Shown here one piece after another: positions 32,605-44,382 of a stretch of DNA of 64,000 bases. This stretch comes from Cladochytrium replicatum (taxonomy: Eukaryota > Chytridiomycota > Chytridiomycetes > Cladochytriales > Cladochytriaceae). Where the stretch lies: positions 372,001 through 436,000 of the forward strand of contig JAHLKD010000009.1 of NCBI GenBank assembly GCA_025526935.1. The letters run 5' to 3'. The notes under the pieces were generated by a model, which ran no database searches, was not told the origin of the DNA, and was given only the letters and a program-made list of their open reading frames with translations. How positions within the stretch are numbered: the stretch's first letter is position 1; every line of letters starts with the position of its first letter. A program made the translations under genes and the position numbers.

Positions 32605-32799
32605 ATGTCGTATCTCAAGCCATCTTCCAATGGGGTCGGTTCAACCGGCTTCTTCCGACGGAATTGGTTCCACTCCGCGTCGTTGGTGGACTTAGTAGCA
32701 GCGGCGAATGATTTCTGGACCGGGCTGCTGAGAGAAGGAGCCGGATTACTTTGGTGCTTCATGCCTCGGAGGGATCGTCTGGGATCCTCTTCTTGCTAG
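32605..32799 (+). CDS. Small unknown protein, 64 residues
   Basis: A single frame from ATG to TAG begins MSYLKPSSNGVGSTGFFRRN and includes an amphipathic/hydrophobic stretch (LREGAGLLWCFMP) followed by basic residues. I do not recognise it; the layout is faintly like small single-pass ER proteins, but that is a guess. It ends 9 nt from the stop of the convergent 32808-33068 gene. Confidence 0.3.
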   Translation: MSYLKPSSNGVGSTGFFRRNWFHSASLVDLVAAANDFWTGLLREGAGLLWCFMPRRDRLGSSSC

Positions 32800-32807
32800 A
32801 TTGGATG

Positions 32808-33068
32808 TCAAAGTGATGAGGGTTCGTTCCGAGAGACTCCTTTTACAAAAAGATCTACCTGGACAGCACTGGCACCCCACCAGTCTCCACCGGCCGTTGA
32901 ACGTTCCTTGTTCTTCTGGTAGTCGTTCTTATCGGATTTGTACCCGTCCGTTACCTGAAATAGCAATATGTTAAGATGGGAATTGTGATCAATCCGGGAA
33001 CATCTCACCTCCTTTTCGAACCCACCGTCGTAACCTTTGAAAGAGTCGCGTTGCGTTGAGGACATCAT
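32808..33068 (-). CDS. Small hydrophilic unknown protein with one intron
   Basis: Two exons on the minus strand (33068-33009 and 32954-32808) encode 68 residues. The clean intron (GTGAGATG...ATTTCAG) rejoins GYDGGFEKE to VTDGYKSDKNDYQKNKERST. Its N-terminus is MMSSTQRDSFKGYDGGFEKE. The protein has no membrane segment or known domain. The intron removes a run that would otherwise be read through, and the composition is more natural without it, which supports a real gene. Confidence 0.5.
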   Translation of the reverse strand: MMSSTQRDSFKGYDGGFEKEVRCSRIDHNSHLNILLFQVTDGYKSDKNDYQKNKERSTAGGDWWGASAVQVDLFVKGVSRNEPSSL

Positions 33069-33320
33069 TGCCTGATTGCTTGCGTTTCACAACCTCCGCG
33101 TCAATCACGTGCTACTTTCCCTTTTTAGCAAAAGAATGAACACCATCATCCTGTTCAGGATCAACAACAGTTCGGTCAACCAAGCTTTCGTTACTGTCAG
33201 GAAGTTGACGTCTCACCTCATGTCGAACCACAACGAAGTGCAATAGTCCATAGTTACTTACCCCACAATGTACATTGTGGACCACTTGACGATTCTTAAT
33301 TTTCTATCCTTTGAATACTG

Positions 33321-34468
33321 CCAATATATCAGCCAAGCAGCGAGGGGCCATGTTTGCGCTTGCTTTTGAAAACTGAGTGTAAATAACGTTCAAGAGGAGG
33401 AAGATGGTCAGGATGAGGATGGCAACAAGGATGGCAATGAGGACGATTTCAAGAATGGTAGTGATTCCAGTGAAAGAGAGGACACCACTGGCAGAGTACC
33501 AATCGATGAGTTTGACTTCAGGGTAGATGACAACTTGGATGACGCCAACTTCGAGTCTGTGGATTTGTCTGTGGATGTACATGCGCACCCAGCCCAACTC
33601 CATGCTCCCTTACTACACACACAACCATCGCATGCTCGATGATGAAGTCGTCCAAAAAAACTGGACACTCTATGGTATGTTTGAATGATTGACACATTTG
33701 CCCTACTGAATCCCACTTTTGTCAACAGTTCCCTTGATATACGGACGTTGTAACCAGAATACCTCCACTCGACAAATGCACCCTTACACCAGCCCAACAA
33801 CGATGCCATATTCACCCACCAAAGCTAAAACTCTGTCCCATTTTGAGTTTACGCTGAAAGAGTTTAGCTCATTGGCTATACATGAGCTACAAGAAGCAGC
33901 ATCCTGAGGACAACGACCTCCCAACAATCAAAGACATGGACTCAGCCGTGGGTCAACCATGTGTTCCGCAATATGGCATTTGTTGCTTTGTGCGATACAT
34001 TGAGGCAATGCTTGCACATTACACCACCTTGAACAATCATGCAGAATGGTGCGGGGAGTGTACCAGTCAATCAAGTGGAGCAAGCGTGCAAGTTCATTGC
34101 CACACTGGGTGGGACAAGGGACGACTGGAGGGACTCCGGGACAGTTCTGGTCATTGCCTGGGGAGATGCATGTTAAAAACCAAGCGCTTCTCGTAGCAGC
34201 AGTCCAAGTGGTGGCGTCTTCGATCTTGTAGTCCAGAAGGTTCAATGGGAAACCAGACTTGAGGTGAACAGATGGATGGACAAGCTTGGGCAACTGGTGT
34301 GGCTTTGCATTCAGCAGCCCCATCGCGCATCGAAAACACCACCCTGACAAGGTGAACTCTTTAACTGTTTCATGGATAAGCATTACACACAGCGCCAGTT
34401 GTTCCTTGATGCACTTCTGTGGGCCAGAATCACTGGAGATGTGTTGGAACTGGTTGATTGTGTGCATT
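33321..34468 (+). mobile_element. Element A, copy 3, with internal inversion
   Basis: Starts CCAATATATCAGCCAAGCAG as copy 1 does, then carries the acidic stretch (about 33390-33470) and a shortened central part (Lys-Lys-Gln-His-Pro region near 33885). From 34172 to 34468 the element A sequence runs in reverse complement and both borders carry the GTTAAAAAC end of the MITE-like element. Part of the central coding region present in copy 1 (about 9960-10500) is deleted. Confidence 0.6.
34172..34468 (-). repeat. Inverted element A segment bounded by MITE ends
   Basis: Read on the minus strand this block matches 35668-35910 (copy 4) and 10690-10960 (copy 1). Its left border carries about 28 bp of the MITE right end, with GTTAAAAACC directly following ATGCAT. 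Its right border is directly followed by another reverse-oriented MITE end at 34469. Confidence 0.65.
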
Positions 34469-34632
34469 GTTAAAAACCAAGGGTTTCTCGTAGCAGCGGT
34501 AGGGCGTTTTAGCTGTGTTGTAGCTAACACAACAGCTCCAGGTTCCGTCACTTGGCCCAGTACCTGTTCTCCCAGGTGCGAGTATATGCATAATAATCAG
34601 GCTGTACACTACAACCCAAGCTAGTCAGGCAC
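34469..34632 (-). mobile_element. MITE-like element, truncated reverse copy
   Basis: Begins with GTTAAAAACCAAGG and matches the reverse complement of the right 160 bp of the MITE at 35192-35667, up to GGCACCCAGGG, after which similarity stops. No second inverted repeat follows, so it is a fragment. Confidence 0.65.
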
Positions 34633-34879
34633 CCAGGGATGTGGTCCAAGACAGCAAGGTTCCAATGGTGGGTGTTGCACTGACAATTGGCTTTGCATTA
34701 GCAATTGTTTACAACTCCACCTAAACCTGGTATTTGTAAAAGTTTTAGACCCAATGGGTCACACTTGACGTTTGACTTACAGATCACCTGAAATGGTACA
34801 AGCAGTGTACTCTATCCTTTGGTCTTTCTTTATTTCAAAGTCGGTCATACTACATTGGGGTTGCGTAAGTTTAGTAGTG

Positions 34880-35075
34880 AACACCACACACTTCCTTTCA
34901 TTTCTCTTAAACAGGTTCTTTTATGAGTACTTCCTTTCGTTACTCTTAAACAGGTTCTTTTTATGAGTAGTTGTGGACACTTCCTTTCGTTACTCTTAAA
35001 CAGGTTCTTTTTATGAGTAGTTGTGGACACTTCCTTTTGTTACTCTTAAACATGTTCTTTTTATGAGTTGTGTCG
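34880..35075 (+). repeat. 50-bp tandem repeat, about four copies
   Basis: The unit starts ACTTCCTTTCGTTACTCTTA, continues AACAGGTTCTTTTTATGAGT and ends AGTTGTGGAC. Two units are almost identical and flanking units are shorter or more diverged. It is non-coding and sits between mobile copies. Confidence 0.75.
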
Positions 35076-35191
35076 GATTAGTAGTGAACTCCACACACAT
35101 TTCTTTCGTTTCTCTAAAATTTGTTTTCTTTTTGGCCTTTTTTGATGAGTGATAGGCAGGGACCCGATGTATTGTCTTCGATGCGGCATCT

Positions 35192-35667
35192 GTTAAAAAC
35201 TAGCATATCAGACTGCCTGCTGTACAGGTTATCCTTTGGGTTGTCTGTTTTCTCTTGGATATGAGAAGTTTTTTTCAATCCCACTTATTTCCTATTTATG
35301 GACTTGTTATTCATGTATTTATTTCCATGTTTGGCAGACTCTGTGTGTGTGGAGTGAGTGTGGCATTTAGGGGGGGATGTGGTGTGGTTTGGTCATTTGA
35401 GTTGATGTGACCTATGTCTTTGACCACAGGTAAGCCCACACGCACTGTTCACTTGAATATAGGAGTTAATGTGACCAATGTCTTTGACTACAGCATGCCC
35501 TGGTTGCCTGACCAGCTTTGGTGTAGTGTACTGCCTGATTATTATGCATATACTCGCACCTGGGAGAACAGGTACTGGGTGAAGAGACGGAACCTGGAGC
35601 TGTTGTGTTAGCTACAACACAGCTAAAAACGCCCTACTACTGCTACGAGAAGCCCTTGGTTTTTAAC
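35192..35667 (+). mobile_element. 476-bp MITE-like element, copy 2
   Basis: Ends GTTAAAAAC/GTTTTTAAC are intact and the body is colinear with copies 1 and 3. The right flank (AATGCACGCAGTC) is element A sequence, while the left flank is unrelated. The expected direct repeat instead matches the flank of the reverse MITE end at 34172 (ATGCA), pointing to a rearrangement between the two. Confidence 0.75.
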
Positions 35668-36697
35668 AATGCACGCAGTCAACCAGTTCCAACGCATCTC
35701 CAGCAATTCTGGCCCACAGAAGCGCATCAAGGAACAACTGGCGCTGTGTGTAATGCTTATCCATGAAACAGTTAAAGAGTTCACCTTGTCAGGGTGGTGT
35801 TTTCGATGCGCGATCGGCCAAGCTTGTCCATCCATGCGTTCGCCTCAAGTCTGGTTTCCCATTGAACCTTCTGGACTACAAGGATCGAAGACGCCACCAC
35901 TTGGACAGCGACTGTGGGGATCCATGCTACCACCGGCGATGGAAGCTGCTGGACTGCCCTGGATGCCATACTCGGTGGAGCAGGGATGTGTGTGGAGCTA
36001 TGAATTTCTAGCTGATATTCATGTACTCCAACCAGTGCTACGGTTCGGCTGGTCCGGGTTAGAAAGTCAACACGAAGAAAATCCCGAATGTCGGGTCGTG
36101 TATGTCCGGGGACGTGCTGGGTCACTGCGGGTAGCAGCGCCAAACCAAACCCAGACCCGCAGTTATTGAAACCCGTACCTGACCCTGACTCTGTCCGTTT
36201 TGCGTTTTAACTTGAAGTAGGAGAAGGTAAACCTAAATCTCGATTGGGTCTTCTTGGAAAGTGTCTGTGCGGACAGAAAGCGCAGCTCTCGAGGTCTGTT
36301 GTGGATAGAAAAAATTTGTTACAAAACGTCGATTGTGATCTTGGAAAGTGTCCAGGTGGGCAGAAAATACAAATCGCTTCCTTTTATCTTTTCTTATTGG
36401 ATCGGGTTTTACACGGGTCTAAAGCTCGACCCGATAAGGGTTTTGCTTCTGGACCAGATACCCGACCCAGATCCGACCCGAAAACTTTCCTGAAAACCCG
36501 CCTATCAGATCTGGTACATTTTATCAATGGACCCGAACCTGACCCGTTAGACCCGAAAACCCGCCGATCCTTACCAACCACCACAGGGGGGTATCGGCCG
36601 TGGTTGTTCAAGAAGGGTGTGTTTGTCTGATGTTCTTGTCCTTTCTGATTGCTGAGAAAGTTGCCAATTTGGGTGATCCGTCCAGTAACTCACACTA
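35668..36697 (+). mobile_element. Element A, copy 4 (right half)
   Basis: Colinear with 10690-11195 of copy 1, from the sequence matching CAGTCAACC to the common right end (GTATCGGCCGTGG...GATCCGTCCAG). It is interrupted by a 540-bp hAT-like insertion at 36035-36574. Coding segments (GLPWMPYSVEQGCV) are shared with copy 1. Confidence 0.65.
36035..36574. mobile_element. Short non-autonomous hAT-like element
   Basis: Inserted in element A copy 4 at CCAACCA, which is repeated on the right as CAACCA (36575-36580). Its right end (ACCCGCCGATCCTTAC) is identical to that of the 3.2-kb hAT-like element and its left end contains CGGTTCGGC, a partial inverted repeat. Inside are two TGTCC-type palindromes (36262 and 36350 regions) and sequence matching 8934-9035. 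It looks like an internal deletion derivative. Confidence 0.7.
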
Positions 36698-37240
36698 TAG
36701 TAATAATTAAAAGAAAAGTTAATTGGTGAGTGATTGGCAATACTTGAAAGTAAAGTAGGAAACAAAAACGGGCTGTCAAGGCTGCAAATGCTGGGTCTCG
36801 ATCCGTTTCTCAACAGCCCCGAAATCTACATTTTGCAACCATTGGTGGCTCAGTTGCCCGAAAAGCCAATACTTAGCCGAGAAAGTGAAAATCTCAAAAT
36901 GGCTCTTCAAAAGCACATGCTTGGATTCCTTTGAGGAATTTGGGAGAAAGGTTGATACTTCAACGGGATGGAAATGTCATAGAAACAAAGTTAACAATGG
37001 ATTAATGGTGTTTACGGGAAAGTTCATGTGTCTTATAATCTTTTTGTGGGCGATCACCCTCTGGTGTTCACTTTTATAATCTTCGCTATCGTGCAGTGTG
37101 AATTTGGATTCTTGACACCGCAGATGAGCACTCGCACCATCCGCTGGTCTAATAGGACAACCTTGTCATACAGGGCTGCGACGAAGGCAAGGCCATCCCA
37201 GTAATAGAGTGGCACACTCTGCGATTGCAATTCGATCTGC
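36698..37240. other. No gene resolved
   Basis: Between the right end of element A and the decayed ankyrin/RING gene. Short frames only; a plus-strand segment near 37060-37200 may be an additional damaged exon of the next gene. Confidence 0.3.
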
Positions 37241-40020
37241 TTGAATATTTCGGGTCCCGCGAGGCCATTTTCGGCATCGACGAATGGATCGAGGAAGTGG
37301 ATGCTCCGGAGCAACAGAGTATCGCTCCACGTTGTAAACCATAAAGGCTGTAACCTCCTTCATGGCGCAATTAGCAGAGGACACAACAGGATCGTAGAAC
37401 TGGTGCTTAACCAGGCTGGGTCTGAAGCGTTGATGCTTCAACGCAGCAATCGTGGTCGCACACCTCTCGAGATTGCTGTTCTTTCCAACCATTCGTGGTT
37501 TATCTCTGAGCACTTCTTCCAAAAGGACCCATGCTTCATTGAGAACATGCTGAGACTCAGGTCCGTCGTTCCAAAGTCATAACTGTTGCCAAGGAGTTGT
37601 AGGTGTCGGCTCAAATAGAACATGAATGGCAACAGTTCCAGCTTCGACAATTCAAACGCCATCTTATAGGTTTCAGAGAAGTTGATGGAACCACCGCGTT
37701 CAACCAACTCGATCTGCTCGCACAGGAGCACCTCGATTTTTTTAAGGACAACGAATCGATTGCCTATGTTTGGGAAGACTCAAGTGAGAAACCGGAAACA
37801 ATGTTAGAGGACATCCTCTTGCTTTGTAAGCCGGCCGTTGTTGGATGGTTTGTTGACAGATTCAAACCAGATTTATCGGATTCAGAAATACTTTTCCGAT
37901 ATGGCAACCTCATAGCCTGCGTTGACGGCTATTCTGTCACTTATGATTTCTTTGCCTGCGTTGACGGCAATTCTGTCACGTATGATTTCTTGGAAGAGCT
38001 CCCCAATGGAATGTATTACCTTCTTTTATCATGGACGGGAATCTGGAAAAGATGATCGAACACTTTCAAGCAACCCCACAAGTTACTCTTCATAACTTTT
38101 CGGAGAAGCATACTGCCGATAGGTGGATCAAGCAGATGCACTCGAATTGTTCCTGTGGCCCAGATAAGTCGAGCATGCTCAAAATGCTCTCCGAGACCAC
38201 CGCCCATGCAGTCTTTCCTTCGCTCGATCACATCACTTTATATGGGTCTGTTGTTATTCTTCGGTGGATTATTGACAGTCAACTCGTTGATCTGTCGCTT
38301 GAGGTCGTGCACGACGAAACTTATCCCATGGAAGAAGACGACAATCCAAATGATGTAGATGTTTGCTCGGTTTGCCTTCGCGCATTTGGAAATCAGACTG
38401 AGACACTGCCGTGCCGACATACATATCATATCGGATGCTTAAGTCAATTGGCCTGCAATGTTGAAGCGCCGTACACTTACCCGCTATGCAGATCGCCTTT
38501 CAGTTTACCTCTCTCCGTTGTGCATCTACGACATCTCTTGCGTAATCTGGAACAAACTGGTCAGTGGCTCAAACCAAACGTAACACAGCGTTTGGATGAA
38601 GTCCTTTCTGGGTCTTGCAGCTTGATCGCAGACATCTCTGTTTGTTTTCGATTACTTGGTCAAAGAATGACAGGCCGATCCCAGATCCGTTCGATTCCGA
38701 AACGGCGACAATATCATGCACATTGCAATCGCAAGACTCTCACTTTTTACCATGAAATACTTGGTTTGGAATGGATACAGGGATTTAGCTTTAACACCGA
38801 ACGAGCTTTGAGTTACCCCTGCAACTCAACCCATATTAGCACCGCCAGATTTGAAAACTAAGCACAATCTTGATGCACAGATCGTCTTGCTTTTATTAGA
38901 AGAGGGCATTCTTGGTCAAAGCTGGTGGACCCTCGCTGAGAACTCACCTTCTGAAACCATCTTGCTTGCCCGGAAAAGAGCTTTTGTTGAGTACGTTGAG
39001 ACCATGCTTGCGGACTACGTGAATTACCTCGACGAACCATCTCACGATACTGAGCAAGCTATTTGGCGACTCCTGGATACAGAGTTTTCCAAAACCTTTG
39101 ATGCCCAGAGCGAGGTTTGCTGGCCGAGATCCCTGTGCATTAATCTTTGGGAGGCCCGCCATCCGCCTCAACATCCCCCTGGTCTTTCGTGGTATCCCCT
39201 TTTGAGCTTTGGCGACAGGGAATAAGACATGGTTGTTAGCATTAGGATATATCTGATTAGGATATCAAGTCTCTATTCTCGGATCAGTGCGGTGAACACG
39301 TCTCCGAAGAGAAAATGATCTCTATATAAAGAGTATACGGAAATCATGAATAGCCGTATCGTTAGGAACCGCCAATATCGTACTTGTTCAAGCGCGCGGA
39401 TTCGCCCTTACACGATTGCTTTCTTTGCTTTCATACGCGATAAATGATTGCGATGCAGAATTCGTCAACTTTGTGCTCGAAAAATTCGATTCTATCGATC
39501 CACCGATCCCGCAAAGCCAGCCCACACTGGGAAGAAGAATCTCGCAACCTCAAGCTCGCCCCTCAGTGATTCAATATTCATGTTTTCCCACACTGTAGGC
39601 GAATACTTCCAAGCTTATGGGGAGCAAACTGCGGCTGATGTTGTTCTGGAAAGAGTAAAAAGTGCTGAGGAAATCATGGGGTGGATAATCGAGTGCGGGG
39701 ATTCCTACCGATTTCGAAACACCAGACGGTTCTTCGACCTTACTGTTTTCACTTGTGTTTGGTTTCAGCATTTTGAAGACGAAGAAAGCGTCGATGGAAA
39801 CGGTTGAATTTTTTGGTCACAAGATTGCAGAAGTGTACAAGCGGCTGTTGCGATGCGGAACGAACATAATCGAAAGAGGGTGTGAAAGTGGCCACAAACT
39901 TATTAAAACGTTGATAGAGTACAACGACGTAGTGGTCATTCGCCTGATTCGAACAATGGTATTCGAGGGCGGTTTCGATCTTCGTTTCTCAAAATCCCGC
40001 ATCATGCTCTCTTCGAACTG
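37241..40020 (+). pseudogene. Decayed ankyrin-repeat/RING-finger gene
   Basis: Plus-strand segments in changing frames. An ankyrin part (NHKGCNLLHGAISRGHNRIV, RGRTPLEIAVLSNHSW) is followed by a linker with an in-frame 39-bp duplication (37915-37992). Then comes a RING-like domain at 38354-38500 (CSVCLRAFGNQTETLPCRHT, YHIGCLSQ), and helical regions (AQIVLLLLEEGILGQSWW, further ones to about 40020). Several junctions need frameshifts rather than introns: near 38010, between about 38580 and 38740, and an in-frame TGA in NEL*VTPATQP near 38810. The RING also lacks one metal ligand, because TAC (Tyr) at 38478-38480 replaces the expected Cys of the final CPxC. It would have been an E3 ubiquitin-ligase-like protein. 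It may be a multi-intron gene I mis-parsed, but decay is the better reading. Confidence 0.6.
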
Positions 40021-40439
40021 AGTTCAAGAATATTCTTGAAGAGGTGCAGCTTGAGCAAAAGATCCTCGTTGCGATGTAATTCTGCGAGATCGCTGGTTTG
40101 TGTTTTGCCAGTGATGCTTTCGAGTGTTGCTGGGTGTCTTTGAATACTACCGAATGTTCAGCTGGTACTTATCTAGGTAGAGGGCCATGTATTATACAAT
40201 ATGAACTAAGAGAGAGAATGGGGATCACAAACGCGACCGTTGAAAGACAGACTGGAGGTGTGACCACTTTGAAGACAGAGGCGTGTTGCTTTATCAGTGA
40301 AACAAACAACCAGAGTCCACACTTCTCACAAAATTCGAAGGGAATCAGTGTACGGTCACGTCTGGCGTTGTGCAGCCCAAAAGGCTGACTCGCATCCTCT
40401 TTCTTTCGTTCTGTTGTCGTGAAACGTAAACCATTCCAA

Positions 40440-43400
40440 TCAACTGACTCCACGCCGCATTTCAATTCTTCTCGTTCTCGCCTTCTGCTCAACGCGTTTC
40501 GTCCACTCCCGCATCGTGCATGTTGGTAATCCTAGCTTCGCGGCGAATCCCGCCAGCTCAGTGTCATTGGTTACAAGAGCAAAGGGAATATCGGAGTCGT
40601 CGACAGGACGATGCTCTACGTTCGCATTGTAGTGTAGACAGCAGGCTAGCATACTTCGGTACGCTTTTGGGATTACGAGTGGTTCATCCTCGCTTCCTGC
40701 ATTTGGAGCATCTACCGTTCCCGTGCGGTCCCAAAGAACGATCTCTTCGTTCTCTTTCTGTGCTTGAAGATACTCCGTGCGATATTTGAAGCGCTGCAAA
40801 CGAATTTGTTCAGAGTTAATTCAAGAATGATACAAACAAGACACACCTGCTCGAGATAGCGAGTGGCTTCACGGGATCGCGCGTTGTATGGATCTGTTCC
40901 CTTTTTAGTGCGGTCCAACGAGCTTATAACTGTACAAAGGTAAGTCCAACGATAGCAAAAAGAGATTCCCACCAACCATCTTGAGCCACAACTATTGAGC
41001 ACGACTTTGCCATAAGCCAGTTCTTGATCTTGCGAAGGTGGGAAACGAAGCAGTCCGCGTCGAAAATGGCCATAGGAACTGAGAGGTCTTGGATTTTCCT
41101 AACCTGCCTCTCAAGATTGTCCACCTGGTCACGCAAGCGCTCGCGAGCTAAAGCCTGCATGATTTTCTGTTGTCCTTTTTTCTATGTTACAATAAATGGT
41201 TAACATGGCATATACCACGAAAACACCAAGAATACTAACGCGTGCTTGGTCATCGTAAACCGCAAACGTTCCATCGCCCTCCTCAAACCGAAAGAACTCG
41301 CAATCCTGAAAGTGGACGATCAGCAAAGCTTCGTGAAGGGACAGAGGGGATATTTCTTACACTTTGTTCAGACATCCGCTTAGCAAGAAAAGCGACGCGA
41401 GACACGCGGGCGGCAACTCTCTCCGACTCCGGGATGTAGCTTCGGCCAACCTTTTCCCACATCGAGCTCGGCTGTCCGGTGTTGCCATCTGCCCTAAACT
41501 TGGATTTTGGCGCATTTGGATTTGAAGGGTCGGAGAGTACACAGTCCGGTATTGGTTGAGAAAGAACTGCACGTAAAGATTCAGGATTCATGGTCGTTCT
41601 ATAATGCTCTCGCAACGGAGATGTTCCAAGTAACTCCTCATCCTCAGGTAAACAGTCTTCGCTCCCGTCCATGTCGGCAAACATAGAGAACAGGTTGGTA
41701 AATCCTGCGACCGCTCGGGCAAAACGGTATAGCCTCTGTATTGAACGATTTTGAGCACGGAAGATCAGAGATATGAAGCTTTGGCGATTTTGTACCTTCA
41801 TCAGATATGTTTTCGAGTCCCCGTTGGCGAAGGTGCCAATGTAGCGTCGGTACTGGGTTATGACGTTCAGGTTCGTGGCCAGCCACATACAGCCTAACCC
41901 AACGGGCGCAAAGGCACAAACGATCGGATTTCTCCTTCTGCGAACATCGGCTTGAGGTCCGTCCGAACCAGTCACAATAATCTCCGGACCGTTCTTCGGT
42001 TCATTTGCTCCCTCGGTGTCATCAAATAGCATTTCCAAAAAGTCTGGCTCTGTCTCAATCCCGCCAAGCAATTCAGGAAGATCTACAGAGCCTTCTGGGT
42101 CCTGGTGCGTCCACAAAATCCCACTCGGCGCTTCCGACCTTTCACCAGGATGTTCGCCCGAAACATTGCTGGCGTTCGACACCTGAGATAAACTGAGGCC
42201 TGAAGGTAGACCGCTTGTATCGCTCTCAGAACCGCCCTCTGATCCTTGCGACAATTGGTCTCGTGAAGCTCGATGCTCCTGTTGGTTAATTGGTAGAAGG
42301 CCTGGTGCTGAAGCCAGTTTGGGCGATCCAAGATGGGAACCTTTCCCCTTCGCAGGTGCATGTGTGGGCTTAATCGTCGGACCCTTCAGCGTCATTTCTG
42401 TCTGGATAGCTCTCAGACCCCTTGCAATCAAATCAAAGAACATCACGGCAATCATGACCTGAACATGACGGATCTTTTCGAGAGTAGCGCTTTGCTCAGT
42501 GGTTCTATCTGTGGCAAGAGAGAATCAGTGATGGTCTTAACGGTCGCTACAATAAATCTCTACCTCCTCTCTGCGACACTTGGGTAAACTGAGAGTTCAG
42601 CTCGTGGTATGTGATTATGAGGATCACTATGGCTTTCTTCAAGAACCACGCGCAGTCCTCGGCCACATCCCACCATTCCGGTACGCTATGATCCATCTGC
42701 CATGCCTTGTCAGCTAGGTTCGAAAACACTTCAACAACTTGGCCGTATTGAGTAAGAAGCCTTTTGGAATTTCTATCTTTAATAATAACGTTTGTGATGA
42801 AATTCAAACTGTTACACTGACCCTGCGGCAGGAGCATTATCGAAGAAGAATGCATTCCGATGAAACTCCAAAAAGAGATCGCTGATATTTTTGAGCATGG
42901 TTCTGTACAAAGCAGATGAATATGAAGCGGTATCAGCCATGTTTTATCATACTGGATAGCAGAGACTTCAGTTCCATCATCCCAACTTCCCGTTTCACCT
43001 CTTGTAGATTTTCTGCGATCCAATACCTTTGAATATAGCATTCTTAAATTGTCTTTCGCAATGCTGCTCGGAATTTTGCAGGACAGGCTCAAACAATTCC
43101 AATACGCTGCATTGAAGTTCCTCTTTTGTTGGGTTGCAACTAGTGCTAGCTTGGATAATGGTGCACCTGGAAAGATATGAGTAAATATTCAATGCCTGTG
43201 TATTTACGGGATCAACGAACCGTCTTCGGGTTTCATCCGTGCCGCTTGAAAGTAAAGAAGCTCACTCGTGATCCATACATTCGGGCCCGCGACTGGTTCA
43301 TAACCTGCGGCATAGCGGGCAGTGTCCCCGGCGTAAAGGAGAGATCTATGAATGCAAAAGTAGGCCAGGCCAGCACCAGAAGAGTACACAGGATATCGGT

Positions 43401-44382
43401 CGCTTTCCACTCCTCTTCGAAACAAGTCTATAAAACCCGATTTCTAAATCAAACTTGCGATGGGACATCTGTAACGTCGAAACCTACCAACTCCCATCCC
43501 ATTGAAATCTACATCCCACCGAAACTTCAGAGTTAGAATCTGATTTTGAAAAACTGAGCTGCAGAGGCGCAAGTGCTTCTTCATCTCGCTCATGACTTTC
43601 GCTTGCCCAGGCTGCGATGAAGCCTGCATCTAAGAGCAACATTGTCAATGGACAGTGCACATTCCGCCTCTCATGAATATTACTTTGGAAAGTACAAGCT
43701 TTAACTTGTCGAACTTGATACGCAGAAAGCTCCATTGCTTATCCACAAGCTCTGGTACTTTAGACCTCGCGGCACTTTCCCATACAGCAACAGCATCTGA
43801 TCCAACGTCCTCTGCATCAGAGATTTTCACCAGTAGCAGATCTTCGTATATCTCCAAGAGGGATAATATGTAGGAGGTCGTGATTGCATCATCAGGCTTC
43901 ATGATTCTTTCCTGTTGCATTTTCTGCTCATGGGCGCTCAGCTGAGTCTCGAAGATTTGAGCATCTCTTGATGCGGATAGGATCAAAATTCTTGCATTAT
44001 TATCGCCCCGGGATGGCATCCAAACACTCTGTACTAACCTGAGAAGTCGTGGAAGATCCTCAGGGGTGTCCGATTGAGACGGATCAGCAGTGGGTACAGT
44101 TGGTGGCACTGGAGCATCGTTTGAGGTGTTTCTTAGTTCGAGGGGATCTGTTCGTCGTTGAATACGGATTTGAGGTACTCCTGATGATGCACTCTCTTGC
44201 GGGTTGTTGATTGACACCGATACCCTTGTCATAGTCTGCGAAATGCGTCTTTGGCTGTCCCAACCCGCCGTGCACCTCCTCCTAGCAAGTGGAAGTTCGA
44301 GCCCGAAACGCAAGAAATCTCCAGACTTTTTTCCGCTGCGCTTTGGCACTTCCGTTGTGGAAGAGGAGGAATCGGATTTCAA
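40440..44382 (-). CDS. SMG6/EST1-like protein with C-terminal PIN nuclease domain
   Basis: Minus-strand, about eight or nine exons. The N-terminal part is disordered (start 44382, or 44232 at MTRVSVSINNP). A 14-3-3-like TPR region follows (RSLLYAGDTARYAAGYEPV, YFQAARMKPEDG), then an EST1-type helical region (RAVAGFTNLFSMFADMDGSE). The C-terminal PIN domain starts SVPMAIFDADCFVSHL and continues IVVAQDVISSLDRTKKG, with the intron removed. It ends MLACCLHYNANV and FALVTNDTELAGFAAKLGLP. Aspartates in FDADCF and VTNDTE fit two catalytic acidic positions. SMG6 cuts nonsense-containing mRNAs, and EST1 relatives also act at telomeres; which role applies is not visible. Unusually long Ser-rich linkers occur around residues 500-600. 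Confidence 0.82.
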
